Assembly: GCF_009932335.1 (NCBI RefSeq) | Contig: NZ_BLJF01000001.1 | Coordinates: forward strand, 1,364,001-1,428,000 | Reading direction: 5' to 3' | Origin: Pseudomonas asiatica | Lineage (GTDB): Bacteria > Pseudomonadota > Gammaproteobacteria > Pseudomonadales > Pseudomonadaceae | Length of the DNA: 64,000 nucleotides | Part shown: positions 14,730 through 23,222 of the stretch, piece after piece | Numbering within the stretch: position 1 is the stretch's first letter | Layout of the letters: every line of letters begins with the position of its first letter | Made by a program: the position numbers and the translations under genes | The notes under the pieces: generated by a model | Database searches by the model: none | Told to the model about the DNA's origin: nothing | The model's input: the letters and a program-made list of their open reading frames with translations, nothing else

Positions 14730-15067
14730 TGGCCAGGCTCAAGACACTCGGCTCACGCATCAAGGAGAGCTCAGGGTCGCGGGTCAAGGTGGTCACACCT
14801 GGCAGCTGGCGGAGCGGCATGACCAGCTCCCAGCGTGGCTACGACTACCGCTGGCAGAAGGCACGCGAGCGCCACTTGCTCGACCGCCCTCTGTGCGTCT
14901 ACTGCGCCAGGCTCGGTCGCACCACCGCGGCCACGGTGGTGGACCATAGCGTGCCTCACCGTGGTGATCAGCAGATCTTCTGGGACCAGAGCCTGTGGGT
15001 GTCCCTGTGCACCCACTGCCACTCTTCGGTCAAGCAGAAAGAAGAGAACCAAACCCCCCTTCGATAG
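14729..15067 (+). CDS. HNH endonuclease, packaging-associated
   Basis: The 112-residue protein overlaps the holin stop (TGATG). It contains CVYCARLGRTTAATVVDHSV followed by FWDQSLWVSLCTHCHSSVKQ. The two CxxC pairs bind zinc and VDH...HCHS forms the HNH active site. Small HNH proteins next to HK97-type terminases assist DNA cleavage for packaging; here it sits upstream of the terminase small subunit. Confidence 0.85.
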   Translation: MARLKTLGSRIKESSGSRVKVVTPGSWRSGMTSSQRGYDYRWQKARERHLLDRPLCVYCARLGRTTAATVVDHSVPHRGDQQIFWDQSLWVSLCTHCHSSVKQKEENQTPLR

Positions 15068-15075
15068 AGGCCTGT

Positions 15076-15711
15076 ATGCCCAAAGCAACCCAGGCAGCCT
15101 TGTGCTGTGTACCTGGCTGCCTCGCTGTGGCCAACCGTAAAGGGGCGAGGATGTGCGAGAAGCACTACACGCGACAACGCCGGACAGGCACGACCGATCA
15201 GGTGAGCAGGGTCAAGTCGGGACTGCTGACCAACGCCTACGGTTACAAGCTGGCGCACTCGCCAGATCATCCGCTGCGCCGGCAAAGCAACCGCGTCTAT
15301 GAACACCGCATCGTGTATCACGCTCATCATGGTGATGGCCCATTTGCATGTCACTGGTGCTCAGCCCAGGTGACTTGGGATGACATGCATGTCGATCACC
15401 TCAACGACCGAACCGATGACAACCGGCCAGATAATCTGGTGGCGAGCTGCGCTCGCTGTAACCAGAAGCGCGGCCTCCCCAAGATGACAAGGACACAACA
15501 GCTCAAGTCTGACCGCCGCTACACGGCGCACGGCAAGACGATGTGTCTCAGTGAATGGAGCAGGCACCTCAGCATCTCGCGCGCCGCCATTGAATATCGA
15601 CTCAAAGCCGGTTGGCGGCATGAGGATGTGTTCTCGCCCAGGAAGGGTAGATCTGGCCCACCTAGTCGTAGGGTCAAGCAGGCCGAGGAGGCTGCTGGTC
15701 TGGCTGGCTGA
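15076..15711 (+). CDS. Second HNH endonuclease, homing-type candidate
   Basis: The 211-residue protein starts at ATG 15076. It has an N-terminal zinc-like cluster (CCVPGCLAVANRKGARMCEK), a central HNH core CHWCSAQVTWDDMHVDHLND through RPDNLVASCARCNQKRG, and a C-terminal helix-turn-helix-like part SEWSRHLSISRAAIEYRLKA. HNH plus a NUMOD-like DNA-binding tail is the structure of free-standing homing endonucleases. It lies between the packaging HNH gene and terS, a common site for such intruders. Confidence 0.8.
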   Translation: MPKATQAALCCVPGCLAVANRKGARMCEKHYTRQRRTGTTDQVSRVKSGLLTNAYGYKLAHSPDHPLRRQSNRVYEHRIVYHAHHGDGPFACHWCSAQVTWDDMHVDHLNDRTDDNRPDNLVASCARCNQKRGLPKMTRTQQLKSDRRYTAHGKTMCLSEWSRHLSISRAAIEYRLKAGWRHEDVFSPRKGRSGPPSRRVKQAEEAAGLAG

Positions 15712-15865
15712 GGTCGCTAGGCGGCGCGGATCGTCAAAAGGCGCTTCGCAGCACGGCAGTGGCGTGCCTCGGGGTAGGGGGTGGTCAAATAATAGCGATT
15801 CTCACGTAGCTAGACCGCCACCGACCCCACGTACAGATTTTTTTCCCCCACAGGATTTTTGTTAA
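15712..15865. other. Non-coding gap before terminase, possible cos/packaging region
   Basis: A 154-bp stretch without a gene lies directly upstream of the terminase small subunit. It contains GGGGTAGGGGGTGGTC and GACCGCCACCGACCCC, a partly self-complementary pair of motifs. A cos site is expected near here in HK97-type phages, but I cannot identify the cut positions. Confidence 0.3.
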
Positions 15866-16411
15866 ATGGCTTTAACATCCCGCAAGCGCGCTTTCATCGC
15901 AGCGCTGAGGGAAGGTGCGTCCAATCGAGACGCAGCTGTAGCAGCGGGTTATTCCGAGAAGACCGCGTCTGCGGCGGGGTCTCGGCTGGTAAAGGACAAG
16001 GACGTGGCGGCCGAGTTGGCCAAGCTCCGCGCCTTGGGTCTGATGCCGTCAGATGTTAAAGCAGATGTTAAAGCGCATGTTAAAGCCAAGCCTGCGCCGG
16101 AGCCATCGACGCAGGCTGAGTCAGTGACCGAACCCGCCGGCGCGAAGGACGAGTGCGCCGAGCCGGAGCCTGCCGGCTTCGACCTCATGCAGGCGTTGCT
16201 GCACCGCGACCCGAAGGACTTCCTGCTGTCGGTGATGAACGACCTGGAGTCTGAGCCGAAGCTGCGTGTTGATGCAGCCAAGGCACTGATGCCCTTCGTG
16301 CATCCTCGCAAAGGGGAGAGCGGCAAGAAGGATCAGGCCCAGGCGAAAGCTGAACAGGCATCGACTGGCAAGTTTGGCGCCCGGCGCGGGCCGCTGAGGT
16401 CGGTGAAATGA
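15866..16411 (+). CDS. Terminase small subunit
   Basis: The 181-residue protein begins MALTSRKRAFIAALREGASN and RDAAVAAGYSEKTASAAGSR, the helix-turn-helix of P27/HK97-like small terminases that bind cos/pac DNA. A linker with VKADVKAHVKAK follows, encoded by 12-bp tandem repeats (GATGTTAAAGC-type units at 16051-16089). The remaining part, with PKDFLLSVMNDLESEPKLRV and KALMPFVHPRKG, is typical of the oligomerisation region. It overlaps the large subunit by four bases. Confidence 0.85.
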   Translation: MALTSRKRAFIAALREGASNRDAAVAAGYSEKTASAAGSRLVKDKDVAAELAKLRALGLMPSDVKADVKAHVKAKPAPEPSTQAESVTEPAGAKDECAEPEPAGFDLMQALLHRDPKDFLLSVMNDLESEPKLRVDAAKALMPFVHPRKGESGKKDQAQAKAEQASTGKFGARRGPLRSVK

Positions 16412-18096
16412 AGGAATGGACAACTGCATGCCCCGACTGGGAGCAGCGCATCGTTGCGCGAAAAAGTCTGATTCCCTTCAAGCCGCTGTTTCCGACCGAG
16501 GCCGAGGAAGCCCTTGATGTGTTTGGTGCGCTCCGCATGGTGGATGCCACCGGCAGCCCGCTGATGTCCGAGACAGTGCGCGATTGGGTCAACCAGTTCG
16601 TGGCCGCCATCTTCGGTGCCTATGACCCGGATGAGGGCCGGCGCCTGATCAGCGAATTCATGCTGCTGATCAGCAAGAAAAACGGCAAGTCCACGATCGC
16701 CGCAGGCATCATGCTGACCGCATTGATCTTGAACTGGCGCCCGTCGGGTGAGTTCATCATCCTGGCGCCGACCAAGGAGATCGCTGACAACTCCTACATC
16801 CCGATCCGCGACATGGTGCGGGCGGATGAGGAGCTTGACGCCTTGCTCAAGGTGCAGGATCACCTGCGCACCGTCACCCACCGGCAGACGAACGCCACGC
16901 TCAAGGTGGTAGCCGCTGACAGCGAGACGGTGTCAGGCAAGAAGGCCATCGGTGTGTTCGTCGATGAACTGTGGGTCTTCGGCAAGCGCGCCAACGCCGA
17001 GGCGATGCTTCGGGAAGCAACCGGTGGCCTGGCCTCTCGGCCTGAGGGATTCATCATCTGGGCAACGACCCAGTCCGATGCGCCGCCTGCCGGCGTGTTC
17101 CGGCAGAAACTGCTTTACGCCCGCAAGGTGCGCGACGGCGAGATCGTCGACAAGTCGTTCCTGCCGGTGCTGTACGAGTTCCCAACAGCGATGCTCGACG
17201 CCGGAGCGCATCGGGATTTCTCCAACGCCTACATCACCAACCCCAACTTGGGGCTGTCTGTAGATGAGCCGTTCATTGAGCGGGGCTATGCCCAAGCCCA
17301 GATGGACGGGGAAGAGTCATTTCGCGGCTTCCTGGCCAAGCACCTTAACGTCGAGATCGGCCTGGCCCTGCTGTCTGATCGCTGGGCTGGCACTGATTAC
17401 TGGGAGCAACAAGCCTCCGAGCTGTGCAAGACCCTGGATGATCTGATCGAGCGCTGTGAGGTGATCGACATCGGCATCGACGGTGGCGGGCTGGACGACC
17501 TGCTGGGGCTGGCTGCCATCGGGCGTGAAATAGGCACTCGGCGCTGGCTGACTTGGACTCACGCCTGGGCGCACCCCTCGGTGCTGGAGCGCCGAAAGTC
17601 AGAAGCATCGCGCATTCGGGACTTCGCCAAGGATGGGCACCTGACTCTGGTCAACCGGATCGGCGACGACATCGATGATGTGGCGCAGCTGGTCGCGAAG
17701 GTTGAGCAGGCAGGGCTATTGGACAAGGTAGGCCTCGACCCGGCCGGTGTCGGCGCCATTCTCGACGCCCTGGAGGCGGCCGGGATACCTCGCGACAAGA
17801 TCGACGGCATATCGCAAGGCTGGCGCTTGGGCGGATCGATCAAGACTGCGGAGCGCAAGCTGGCAGAGGGCGCTCTGCTGCACGGCGGTCAGCCAATGAT
17901 GGCGTGGTGCTGCGGCAATGCTCGTGTTGAGCCGCGAGGTAACTCGATCCTGATCACGAAGCAGGCCAGCGGCTCGGCGAAGATCGACCCGCTCATGGCG
18001 CTGTTCAACGCCGTGACGCTGATGGCGCTCAATCCAGAAGCGAAAAGCGGTATGGACAACTACCTCAATCACGGCTTCTTCGACCTCATAGGCTGA
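16408..18096 (+). CDS. Terminase large subunit
   Basis: The 562-residue protein is an HK97-type packaging motor and nuclease. Walker A is ISKKNGKST (about 88-96), Walker B is GVFVDELW (182-189), and WATTQSD provides the coupling motif. The nuclease domain begins near DIGIDGGGLDDLLG, with the first conserved aspartate, and ends with a DPLMALFNAV segment. It cuts concatemers and translocates DNA through the portal encoded next. ATGA overlap with terS. Confidence 0.92.
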   Translation: MKEWTTACPDWEQRIVARKSLIPFKPLFPTEAEEALDVFGALRMVDATGSPLMSETVRDWVNQFVAAIFGAYDPDEGRRLISEFMLLISKKNGKSTIAAGIMLTALILNWRPSGEFIILAPTKEIADNSYIPIRDMVRADEELDALLKVQDHLRTVTHRQTNATLKVVAADSETVSGKKAIGVFVDELWVFGKRANAEAMLREATGGLASRPEGFIIWATTQSDAPPAGVFRQKLLYARKVRDGEIVDKSFLPVLYEFPTAMLDAGAHRDFSNAYITNPNLGLSVDEPFIERGYAQAQMDGEESFRGFLAKHLNVEIGLALLSDRWAGTDYWEQQASELCKTLDDLIERCEVIDIGIDGGGLDDLLGLAAIGREIGTRRWLTWTHAWAHPSVLERRKSEASRIRDFAKDGHLTLVNRIGDDIDDVAQLVAKVEQAGLLDKVGLDPAGVGAILDALEAAGIPRDKIDGISQGWRLGGSIKTAERKLAEGALLHGGQPMMAWCCGNARVEPRGNSILITKQASGSAKIDPLMALFNAVTLMALNPEAKSGMDNYLNHGFFDLIG

Positions 18097-18098
18097 CC

Positions 18099-19313
18099 AT
18101 GGCATTCAAATGGTACAACCCCGCGACCTGGGGATTTTTCGGTTACACCGATCCGGCCACCGGAAACTACGTCGAGGCCGATCTGGAGGTTGGTGGAAGG
18201 CGGACGAAGGCGGGCGTGCGGATCACGACGAGGACTGCGTTGTCCATCAGCATGGTCTGGTCCTGCGTCAAGGTGCTTTCCGAATCGCTGAGTGGCCTGC
18301 CGCTGAAACTGTACGAGGACAAGCAGGGCGGCCGGCAGATGATCAGCGGCAACGACCGCATGCTCAAGCTGCTGCGCAAGCCCAACCCGTACATGACGAT
18401 GCTGAACTTTCTCAAGTTCGTGGTTGTGAACATGGCGCTGCGTGGCAACGCCTTCGCGCTGATCGAGCGCAATGGGCAGGGTGATGTGATCGGTCTGGTC
18501 CCGCTGGACGGCCGAACGGTCAAGATCGATACCGAAGACGATTTGCTTTACACGGTGACGCCCGCAGAGGGTGACCCGTTTCCGGTGTCGCCCGAGAACA
18601 TGCTGCATTTCAAGCTATTTAGCCTGGATGGGATTGTTGGCCTTTCCCCGCTTGAGTACCAGGCTGAGACCATGGGATTGGCCAAAGCGGGCCAGCAGTG
18701 GTCGGCCCGGTTCATGCGCAAAGGCGGCTTTACCGGCGGCTATGTCATCTACGACGGCTTTCTGACCGAACAGCAGCAAGAACAGATCCTCAAGCGATTC
18801 CCGGATGTCCGTAAGGCTGACACTGACGACATCGGCAAGATGGCGATCCTGCAGGGCGGACCGAAGATTCACCCCGCCGGAATCTCTCAGAAGGATGCGC
18901 AGTTCATTGAATCCCAGCAGTTCCAGGAAGAAGCGCTGGCGGGCATCTACGGCGTGCCACTCTGGCTAGCCAACCGCGCCGGCAAGACCTCAATCATGGG
19001 CTCCAACTTGGAGCAGCAATTGATCGGCTTCATCACCTTTGGCCTAAAGCCTTACATCGACACCATCGAGGACGAGCTCAACAGCAAGCTGTTTGGTGCG
19101 TCCGGGCGCTTCCTCGAGTTCGTCGTCGAGGGGCTAATGCGTGCCGATAGTGCTGGTCGATCCACCTACTACGGCGGCGCTCTCGGCGGCTCAGGCGGTT
19201 CCGGCTGGATGAGCATCAACGAGGTCCGCTTGAAGGAAAACCTGCCTCCCCTGGAAGGCGAAGAATACAACCGGGTCACCCGATGGGAGATGCAAACCAA
19301 TGGCGAACCTTGA
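18099..19313 (+). CDS. Portal protein, HK97 family
   Basis: The 404-residue protein contains TRTALSISMVWSCVKVLSES, GRGNAFALIERN-like text (ALRGNAFALIERNGQGDVIG), LHFKLFSLDGIVGLSPLEYQ and ASGIYGVPLWL-like AGIYGVPLWLAN. These are landmark segments of HK97 gp3-type portals. Twelve copies form the DNA entry ring at one capsid vertex. It starts two bases after terL and overlaps the protease gene by 14 bases. Confidence 0.92.
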   Translation: MAFKWYNPATWGFFGYTDPATGNYVEADLEVGGRRTKAGVRITTRTALSISMVWSCVKVLSESLSGLPLKLYEDKQGGRQMISGNDRMLKLLRKPNPYMTMLNFLKFVVVNMALRGNAFALIERNGQGDVIGLVPLDGRTVKIDTEDDLLYTVTPAEGDPFPVSPENMLHFKLFSLDGIVGLSPLEYQAETMGLAKAGQQWSARFMRKGGFTGGYVIYDGFLTEQQQEQILKRFPDVRKADTDDIGKMAILQGGPKIHPAGISQKDAQFIESQQFQEEALAGIYGVPLWLANRAGKTSIMGSNLEQQLIGFITFGLKPYIDTIEDELNSKLFGASGRFLEFVVEGLMRADSAGRSTYYGGALGGSGGSGWMSINEVRLKENLPPLEGEEYNRVTRWEMQTNGEP

Positions 19314-19941
19314 AGTCCCGTTCGAACTCAAGGCCGTAGACGAAGCCGGCAACTTCGAAGGCTACGCCGCGGTGTTCAACAACGTCGACCTGGGCGACGA
19401 CGTAATCATGCCCGGAGCCTTCACCCGGGTGAAGGCCACCCGAAACGGCAAATTGAAGCTGGCCCTGTACCACGACCTGACCCGTCTGGTGGGGGCCGCC
19501 GACTACACCCAGGACGACCACGGCCTGCTGCTGAAGGGCCAGGTCAACCTCAATGTCAGCTACGCCCGCGACGCCTATGAGCTCATGAAGGCCGACATCC
19601 TCGACAGTATGTCGATCGGCTTCAACACCATCAAGGCAGATTTCGAGGACCGCGCAGGCCGGCGTGTGCGCCTCATCAAGGAGGCCGAACTCTGGGAGGC
19701 GTCCTTCGTCCCGTTCGGCATGAACCCGGAGGCCCAGGTTCTCAGCGTCAAGTCGGACATCAGGCTTTTCGAGAAGGCCCTGCGCGAACGCATGGGCCTC
19801 TCGCAGAAGGAAGCGGCGGCAGTCGCTTCGCTCGGCTACACCGCGCTACGCCGTGATGGCGGGAGCGAGGCCACGGCGATCGTGGATGAGCTGAAAGAAA
19901 TTCCCAACTTGTTCACCCAATATTTCGGAGTGTCGCCATGA
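19300..19941 (+). CDS. Prohead maturation protease, HK97 family (S78)
   Basis: The 213-residue protein has GNFEGYAAVFNNVDLGDDVI, the histidine in LALYHDL (H58) and LDSMSIGFN with the nucleophile serine (S105), then ELWEASFVPFGMNPEA. This is the HK97 gp4 fold. It removes the capsid N-terminal delta domain during maturation and cleaves itself. It overlaps the portal and capsid genes at both ends. Confidence 0.92.
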   Translation: MANLEVPFELKAVDEAGNFEGYAAVFNNVDLGDDVIMPGAFTRVKATRNGKLKLALYHDLTRLVGAADYTQDDHGLLLKGQVNLNVSYARDAYELMKADILDSMSIGFNTIKADFEDRAGRRVRLIKEAELWEASFVPFGMNPEAQVLSVKSDIRLFEKALRERMGLSQKEAAAVASLGYTALRRDGGSEATAIVDELKEIPNLFTQYFGVSP

Positions 19942-21137
19942 GCGAAGTGAAAGAACTGAAGGATTCCCTGGAGCTGCAACTGAAGGCCGGCTTTGATGGC
20001 TTGCAGAAAAAGTACGATGCAGCCATGGATGAAGTCCAGAAGGGCAACCAGGTCACCACTGATCTGAAAAAGCAGATCGAAGACCAGAAGGGCGAGCTGC
20101 AGAAAGTCATCGACCAGGTCGTGGACCTGGAGCAGAAGGGCGTCAAACTGCGAGGCCAGCCCGGCGAGGGTAAGAGCTTCATCGACCTCATCAAGGGCGA
20201 CGAGAGTTACAAGTCGCTGAATCAGAAGAACGCCGCGCTGGCTCAACTCGAAGTCACCAAGTCTGACATGGCCAGCATGAAAGAAATGAAGGTGACCAGC
20301 GCCGGCATCGTTGCGCCAGTTTACGATCCAGTGATTCAACCCGGGATCCGCCAGGAGCTGCGCATCCGTGACCTGCTGACATCGATCCCGGTAACCGGCC
20401 AGCAGTACACCTACTTCCGCGAGAAACTGCACACCCGGGGCGCCGCACCGGTGGCCGAGGGCGGCCTGAAGCCGACCAGCAACGTCACCTTCGAGCCGGT
20501 CACCGATCGCGTGAAGAAACTTGCGGTGTGGATGCCAGTTACCGACGAGGCGCTGGATGACGTACCGCAGATGTTCGCTTACCTTCAGCAACTGCTCCGC
20601 TACGACCTCAAGTTGGAAGAGGAGGCGCAGATCCTCAAGGGTGACGGTACCGGTGAGAATCTGCCGGGTCTGATGACCCAGGCGACCACCTACGACACCG
20701 CCCTGAGCAAAGCCGGCGATACCGCTATCGACCTGGTTCGTCGCGCCATTTACCAGGTGCGCAAGCAGTCGCAAATGTCCGCCGACGGTACGGTGATGAC
20801 CGAGCTGGACTGGATGAACATCGAGCTGCAAAAGGACGGCGAGAACCGCTACCTGTTCGCGAACCTGCAAGGCCTGGTCACCCCAATCCTCTGGGGGCGT
20901 CCGGTGATCACCTCCGACAGCATGGACGAGGGCGATGGCACCAACGGTGGTGAGTTCCTGGTGGCGAACTTCGCTCGCTCCACCACGCTGTTCGACCGCA
21001 TGTCGTTCGTGTTCAAAATGGGCCTGATCAACGATCAGTTCATCAAGAACGAGCGGGCGCTGCTGGTCGAGGAGCGCCTGGGGCTCGGCGTTCGCCGTAA
21101 GGAAGCTCTGGTGAAAGGGCGCTTCCCGACCGCCTAA
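19938..21137 (+). CDS. Major capsid protein, HK97 fold
   Basis: The 399-residue protein starts with a lysine/glutamate-rich coiled-coil delta domain (about 1-110) that acts as scaffold and is cut off by the neighbouring protease. The capsid domain begins around SAGIVAPVYDPVIQPGIRQE and contains LKPTSNVTFEPVTDRVKKLA, VPQMFAYLQQLLRYDLKLEE and LKGDGTGENLPGLM, all typical of HK97 gp5. The assignment is firm. It overlaps the protease gene by four bases and is followed by a hairpin. Confidence 0.93.
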   Translation: MSEVKELKDSLELQLKAGFDGLQKKYDAAMDEVQKGNQVTTDLKKQIEDQKGELQKVIDQVVDLEQKGVKLRGQPGEGKSFIDLIKGDESYKSLNQKNAALAQLEVTKSDMASMKEMKVTSAGIVAPVYDPVIQPGIRQELRIRDLLTSIPVTGQQYTYFREKLHTRGAAPVAEGGLKPTSNVTFEPVTDRVKKLAVWMPVTDEALDDVPQMFAYLQQLLRYDLKLEEEAQILKGDGTGENLPGLMTQATTYDTALSKAGDTAIDLVRRAIYQVRKQSQMSADGTVMTELDWMNIELQKDGENRYLFANLQGLVTPILWGRPVITSDSMDEGDGTNGGEFLVANFARSTTLFDRMSFVFKMGLINDQFIKNERALLVEERLGLGVRRKEALVKGRFPTA

Positions 21138-21147
21138 CCCCACTGAA

Positions 21148-21172
21148 GGCCGGCATATTGCCGGCCTCTTCA
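21148..21172 (+). terminator. Hairpin after the capsid gene
   Basis: GGCCGGCA (21148-21155) and TGCCGGCC (21159-21166) form an 8-bp stem with a 3-base loop, followed by TCTTCATTT. It may be a weak terminator or an mRNA-end stabiliser for the abundant capsid message. Confidence 0.6.
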
Positions 21173-21186
21173 TTTCTGGAGGCAGC

Positions 21187-21405
21187 ATGAAAATCAAGAT
21201 TCTGTGGGGCTTCGTCGGCAACGGGGCGCTGTTGGGCGGAACTTCGAACAAGGTCAAGGCCGGTGAAACCTTCGATGAGGCTGATGACGAATACGCTCAC
21301 GCCTTGATCGGCAAGGGGTTAGCCGAAGAAGTCGATAGCGACGGTAAGGCGAAGGCGGTGAGACCCAAGGAAACCAAGCCTACCGCGCCGAAAGAGAGCA
21401 AGTGA
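21187..21405 (+). CDS. Small head protein, paralogue of 22039-22209
   Basis: The 72-residue product begins MKIKILWGFVGNGALLGGTS and contains KAGETFDEADDEYAHALIGK, GLAEEV, then a lysine/proline tail. The same plan (MKI-AL-G, KGEIFDVEDEYAKGLIARGY, basic tail) occurs in the 56-residue protein at 22039-22209. Small proteins with this E-F-D-x-DDEYA-x-LI-x-G pattern are common beside phage connectors. Function unknown; a role in head completion is inferred from position. Confidence 0.65.
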   Translation: MKIKILWGFVGNGALLGGTSNKVKAGETFDEADDEYAHALIGKGLAEEVDSDGKAKAVRPKETKPTAPKESK

Positions 21406-21704
21406 TGATCGACCTGGCCACCGTGAAGATGCACCTGCGGGTCGACGGCGACGAGGAAGACGCTTTGATCAGCGGCTACATCGCAGCGGCCAAGGCCCAT
21501 GTCGAGCAGCACTGCGACCGCAAGCTGGTAGGGACTGACCCAGTTGAGCCCGAGGAGATGGGATTGACCGGCGATGTCGAGCAGGCGGTCCTACTGCTGG
21601 TCGGCCACTGGTACGCCAACCGCGAGGCTGTTGCCGTGGGCACCATCGCCACTGCCATGCCGCTCGCCGTTGAAAGGCTGCTCTGGTACAGGAAGCGCTT
21701 CTGA
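21405..21704 (+). CDS. Head-tail connector, HK97 gp6-like
   Basis: The 99-residue protein begins MIDLATVKMHLRVDGDEEDA and has LISGYIAAAKAHVEQHCDRK and a C-terminal VLLLVGHWYANREA. This is the standard gp6-like connector: DLxxVKxHLRVD followed by helices and the HWYxNRE segment. It forms the adaptor ring under the portal. ATG 21405 overlaps the upstream stop (TGATG); a GTG three bases earlier is possible. Confidence 0.88.
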   Translation: MIDLATVKMHLRVDGDEEDALISGYIAAAKAHVEQHCDRKLVGTDPVEPEEMGLTGDVEQAVLLLVGHWYANREAVAVGTIATAMPLAVERLLWYRKRF

Positions 21705-22030
21705 TGAAAGCCGGACCAATGCGGCATCGCTGCCGGATCTTCAAACCCCATCGCGAGCAGAACCGCTCCGGCGGGGCCACTGAAACCTGGCTGGAGGTCG
21801 GCGAAGTCTGGGCGGAGGTCACCACGCCCACTGGCAGGGTTTCACCTGTGGCCGAGCAGATGCAGGCGGTGATCAGCGCCGAGATCCGCATACGGCCGCG
21901 CTCGGACATCATCGCCGGGTGGCGGCTGACCGAGAAGCGCACGGGCATGACCTACCAGGTCGAGGCGCCGCTGCTCAACAACGAACGGGACATGCTGCGG
22001 CTGCTGTGCTCCAGCGTCCCCAACCCATGA
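21704..22030 (+). CDS. Head closure / head-tail adaptor protein
   Basis: The 108-residue protein has MRHRCRIFKPHREQNRSGGA, EVWAEVTTPTGRV and a TYQVEAPLLNNERDMLRLLC end. This is the beta-rich SPP1 gp16/HK97 gp7-like head-closure family that joins the connector to the tail. It overlaps the gp6-like gene by one base. Confidence 0.82.
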   Translation: MKAGPMRHRCRIFKPHREQNRSGGATETWLEVGEVWAEVTTPTGRVSPVAEQMQAVISAEIRIRPRSDIIAGWRLTEKRTGMTYQVEAPLLNNERDMLRLLCSSVPNP

Positions 22031-22038
22031 GGTGAACC

Positions 22039-22209
22039 ATGAAAATTCAAGCACTGGGGCCGCTGACAGGCGCCTCTGGCGAGCGCGAGAAGGGTGAAAT
22101 CTTCGATGTAGAGGATGAGTACGCCAAGGGCCTGATCGCTCGCGGTTACGCCGTTAAGATGATCGAGAAGGCCGAAAAGCCAGCGAAGGCCGCACAGGCC
22201 AAGGAGTAG
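22039..22209 (+). CDS. Small head protein, 56 residues
   Basis: ATG 22039, preceded by GAGGTG, opens a 56-codon frame: MKIQALGPLTGASGEREKGE, IFDVEDEYAKGLIARGYAVK, then a lysine/alanine tail ending at TAG 22207-22209. It resembles the protein at 21187-21405. It fits exactly between the head-closure and gp10-like genes with no overlap. Function unknown. Confidence 0.65.
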   Translation: MKIQALGPLTGASGEREKGEIFDVEDEYAKGLIARGYAVKMIEKAEKPAKAAQAKE

Positions 22210-22212
22210 GTC

Positions 22213-22788
22213 ATGGCTCGCCGGTCCAGTATCCGCGGCGATATCCGGCTGCGCCGGACGCTGCGCAACATACACCAGACGATGGACAACGAACTGCAGC
22301 CGGCCATGGCCAAAGCGGCTGCACGCGTGCTGGCCACCCAGCAGCAGCTGATCCCGAAGGACACTGGCGCCGCGTCGGCGGCCCTGCGGGTCTACGTCGC
22401 CCCAAGCGGGCTGGATGCCCAGGTCGGCATCAGAGGCAAGCGGGACAACCGCCGATTCTTCTACCTGCGGTTCCTCGAGTATGGCACCAAGGGCTATTCC
22501 GGCAGCATGTACCAGCGGGCCGACCGCAACGCGGTTGGCGGTGTGCACACCAACAACCGCGACAAGTCGAAGCTGAAAGGGCGCCGCAATGCGTTTCGTC
22601 AGCGCGACACCAAGAACAAGTCGGATGGGCAGCACTTCTTTGGTAAGTACCCGGACATACCCGCCAGGCCGGCTCACCCGTGGTTGCGACCGTCGCTGGA
22701 CGTCAACCGCGAATTCGTGATGGCCGACCTTCAGGAAGCTGTCCGGCGCACGCTGCGCAAGGCGAGCCAGGGGGTAGGCAATGGCTGA
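22213..22788 (+). CDS. HK97 gp10-like tail-completion protein
   Basis: The 191-residue protein contains the characteristic PKDTGAASAALRVYVAP-type segment, RFFYLRFLEYGTKGYSG and ARPAHPWLRPSL near the C-terminus. These GT-(A/L)-ARPFLRP landmarks identify the HK97 gp10 family, a neck/tail-completion protein. The product is basic and has an insertion with many lysines and arginines (about 95-135). It overlaps the next gene by eight bases. Confidence 0.85.
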   Translation: MARRSSIRGDIRLRRTLRNIHQTMDNELQPAMAKAAARVLATQQQLIPKDTGAASAALRVYVAPSGLDAQVGIRGKRDNRRFFYLRFLEYGTKGYSGSMYQRADRNAVGGVHTNNRDKSKLKGRRNAFRQRDTKNKSDGQHFFGKYPDIPARPAHPWLRPSLDVNREFVMADLQEAVRRTLRKASQGVGNG

Positions 22789-23167
22789 TCCATCGCTGGC
22801 CTTGCAGGAGGCTATCTTCGCCAGGCTTCAAACCGAGGTTAGCTGCCCGATCTACGACGGTGCGCCGCTGAATGCGACGATGCCGTACGTGTCGATCGAC
22901 CGGGAGGTCTCGGTCAACAGCAGCCCGATCTCTGGCCGAAAGCGCGAAACGCGCCTGCTGTACCTGTCGGTCTGGTCCGATGCCGTGGGCCAAGCGGAGG
23001 TCAAGCGCATCAACGGCGAGGTCGTCGCCGCGCTCGACGAGCGCCGTCTACCGCTGGAGGTGGGCCGCGCTGTTTCCGTCCGGGTCGAGCAGGCCGACGC
23101 CCAACGCGACGCCGACGGCATCACATACCAGGGCTCGATCACCGTCCGCGTGATTACCACCCACTGA
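22781..23167 (+). CDS. Tail completion protein, DUF3168 family
   Basis: The 128-residue protein begins MADPSLALQEAIFARLQTEV, then PIYDGAPLNATMPYVSID, and ends with ITYQGSITVRVITTH. DUF3168 proteins (lambda gpU/HK97 gp-like tail terminators) show this L--al-a-L------VYD..P----PYv-ig layout. It caps the tail tube at the head side. Confidence 0.82.
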   Translation: MADPSLALQEAIFARLQTEVSCPIYDGAPLNATMPYVSIDREVSVNSSPISGRKRETRLLYLSVWSDAVGQAEVKRINGEVVAALDERRLPLEVGRAVSVRVEQADAQRDADGITYQGSITVRVITTH

Positions 23168-23222
23168 ACCACCCAACGGCCGCGCCGCGGCTTTTATCCA
23201 ATGTGCCTTTGGAGGAACCCTC

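Noticed and set aside
19836..21257. 473-codon minus-strand frame across the capsid gene
   Set aside because: Antisense shadow; the capsid gene is unambiguous.
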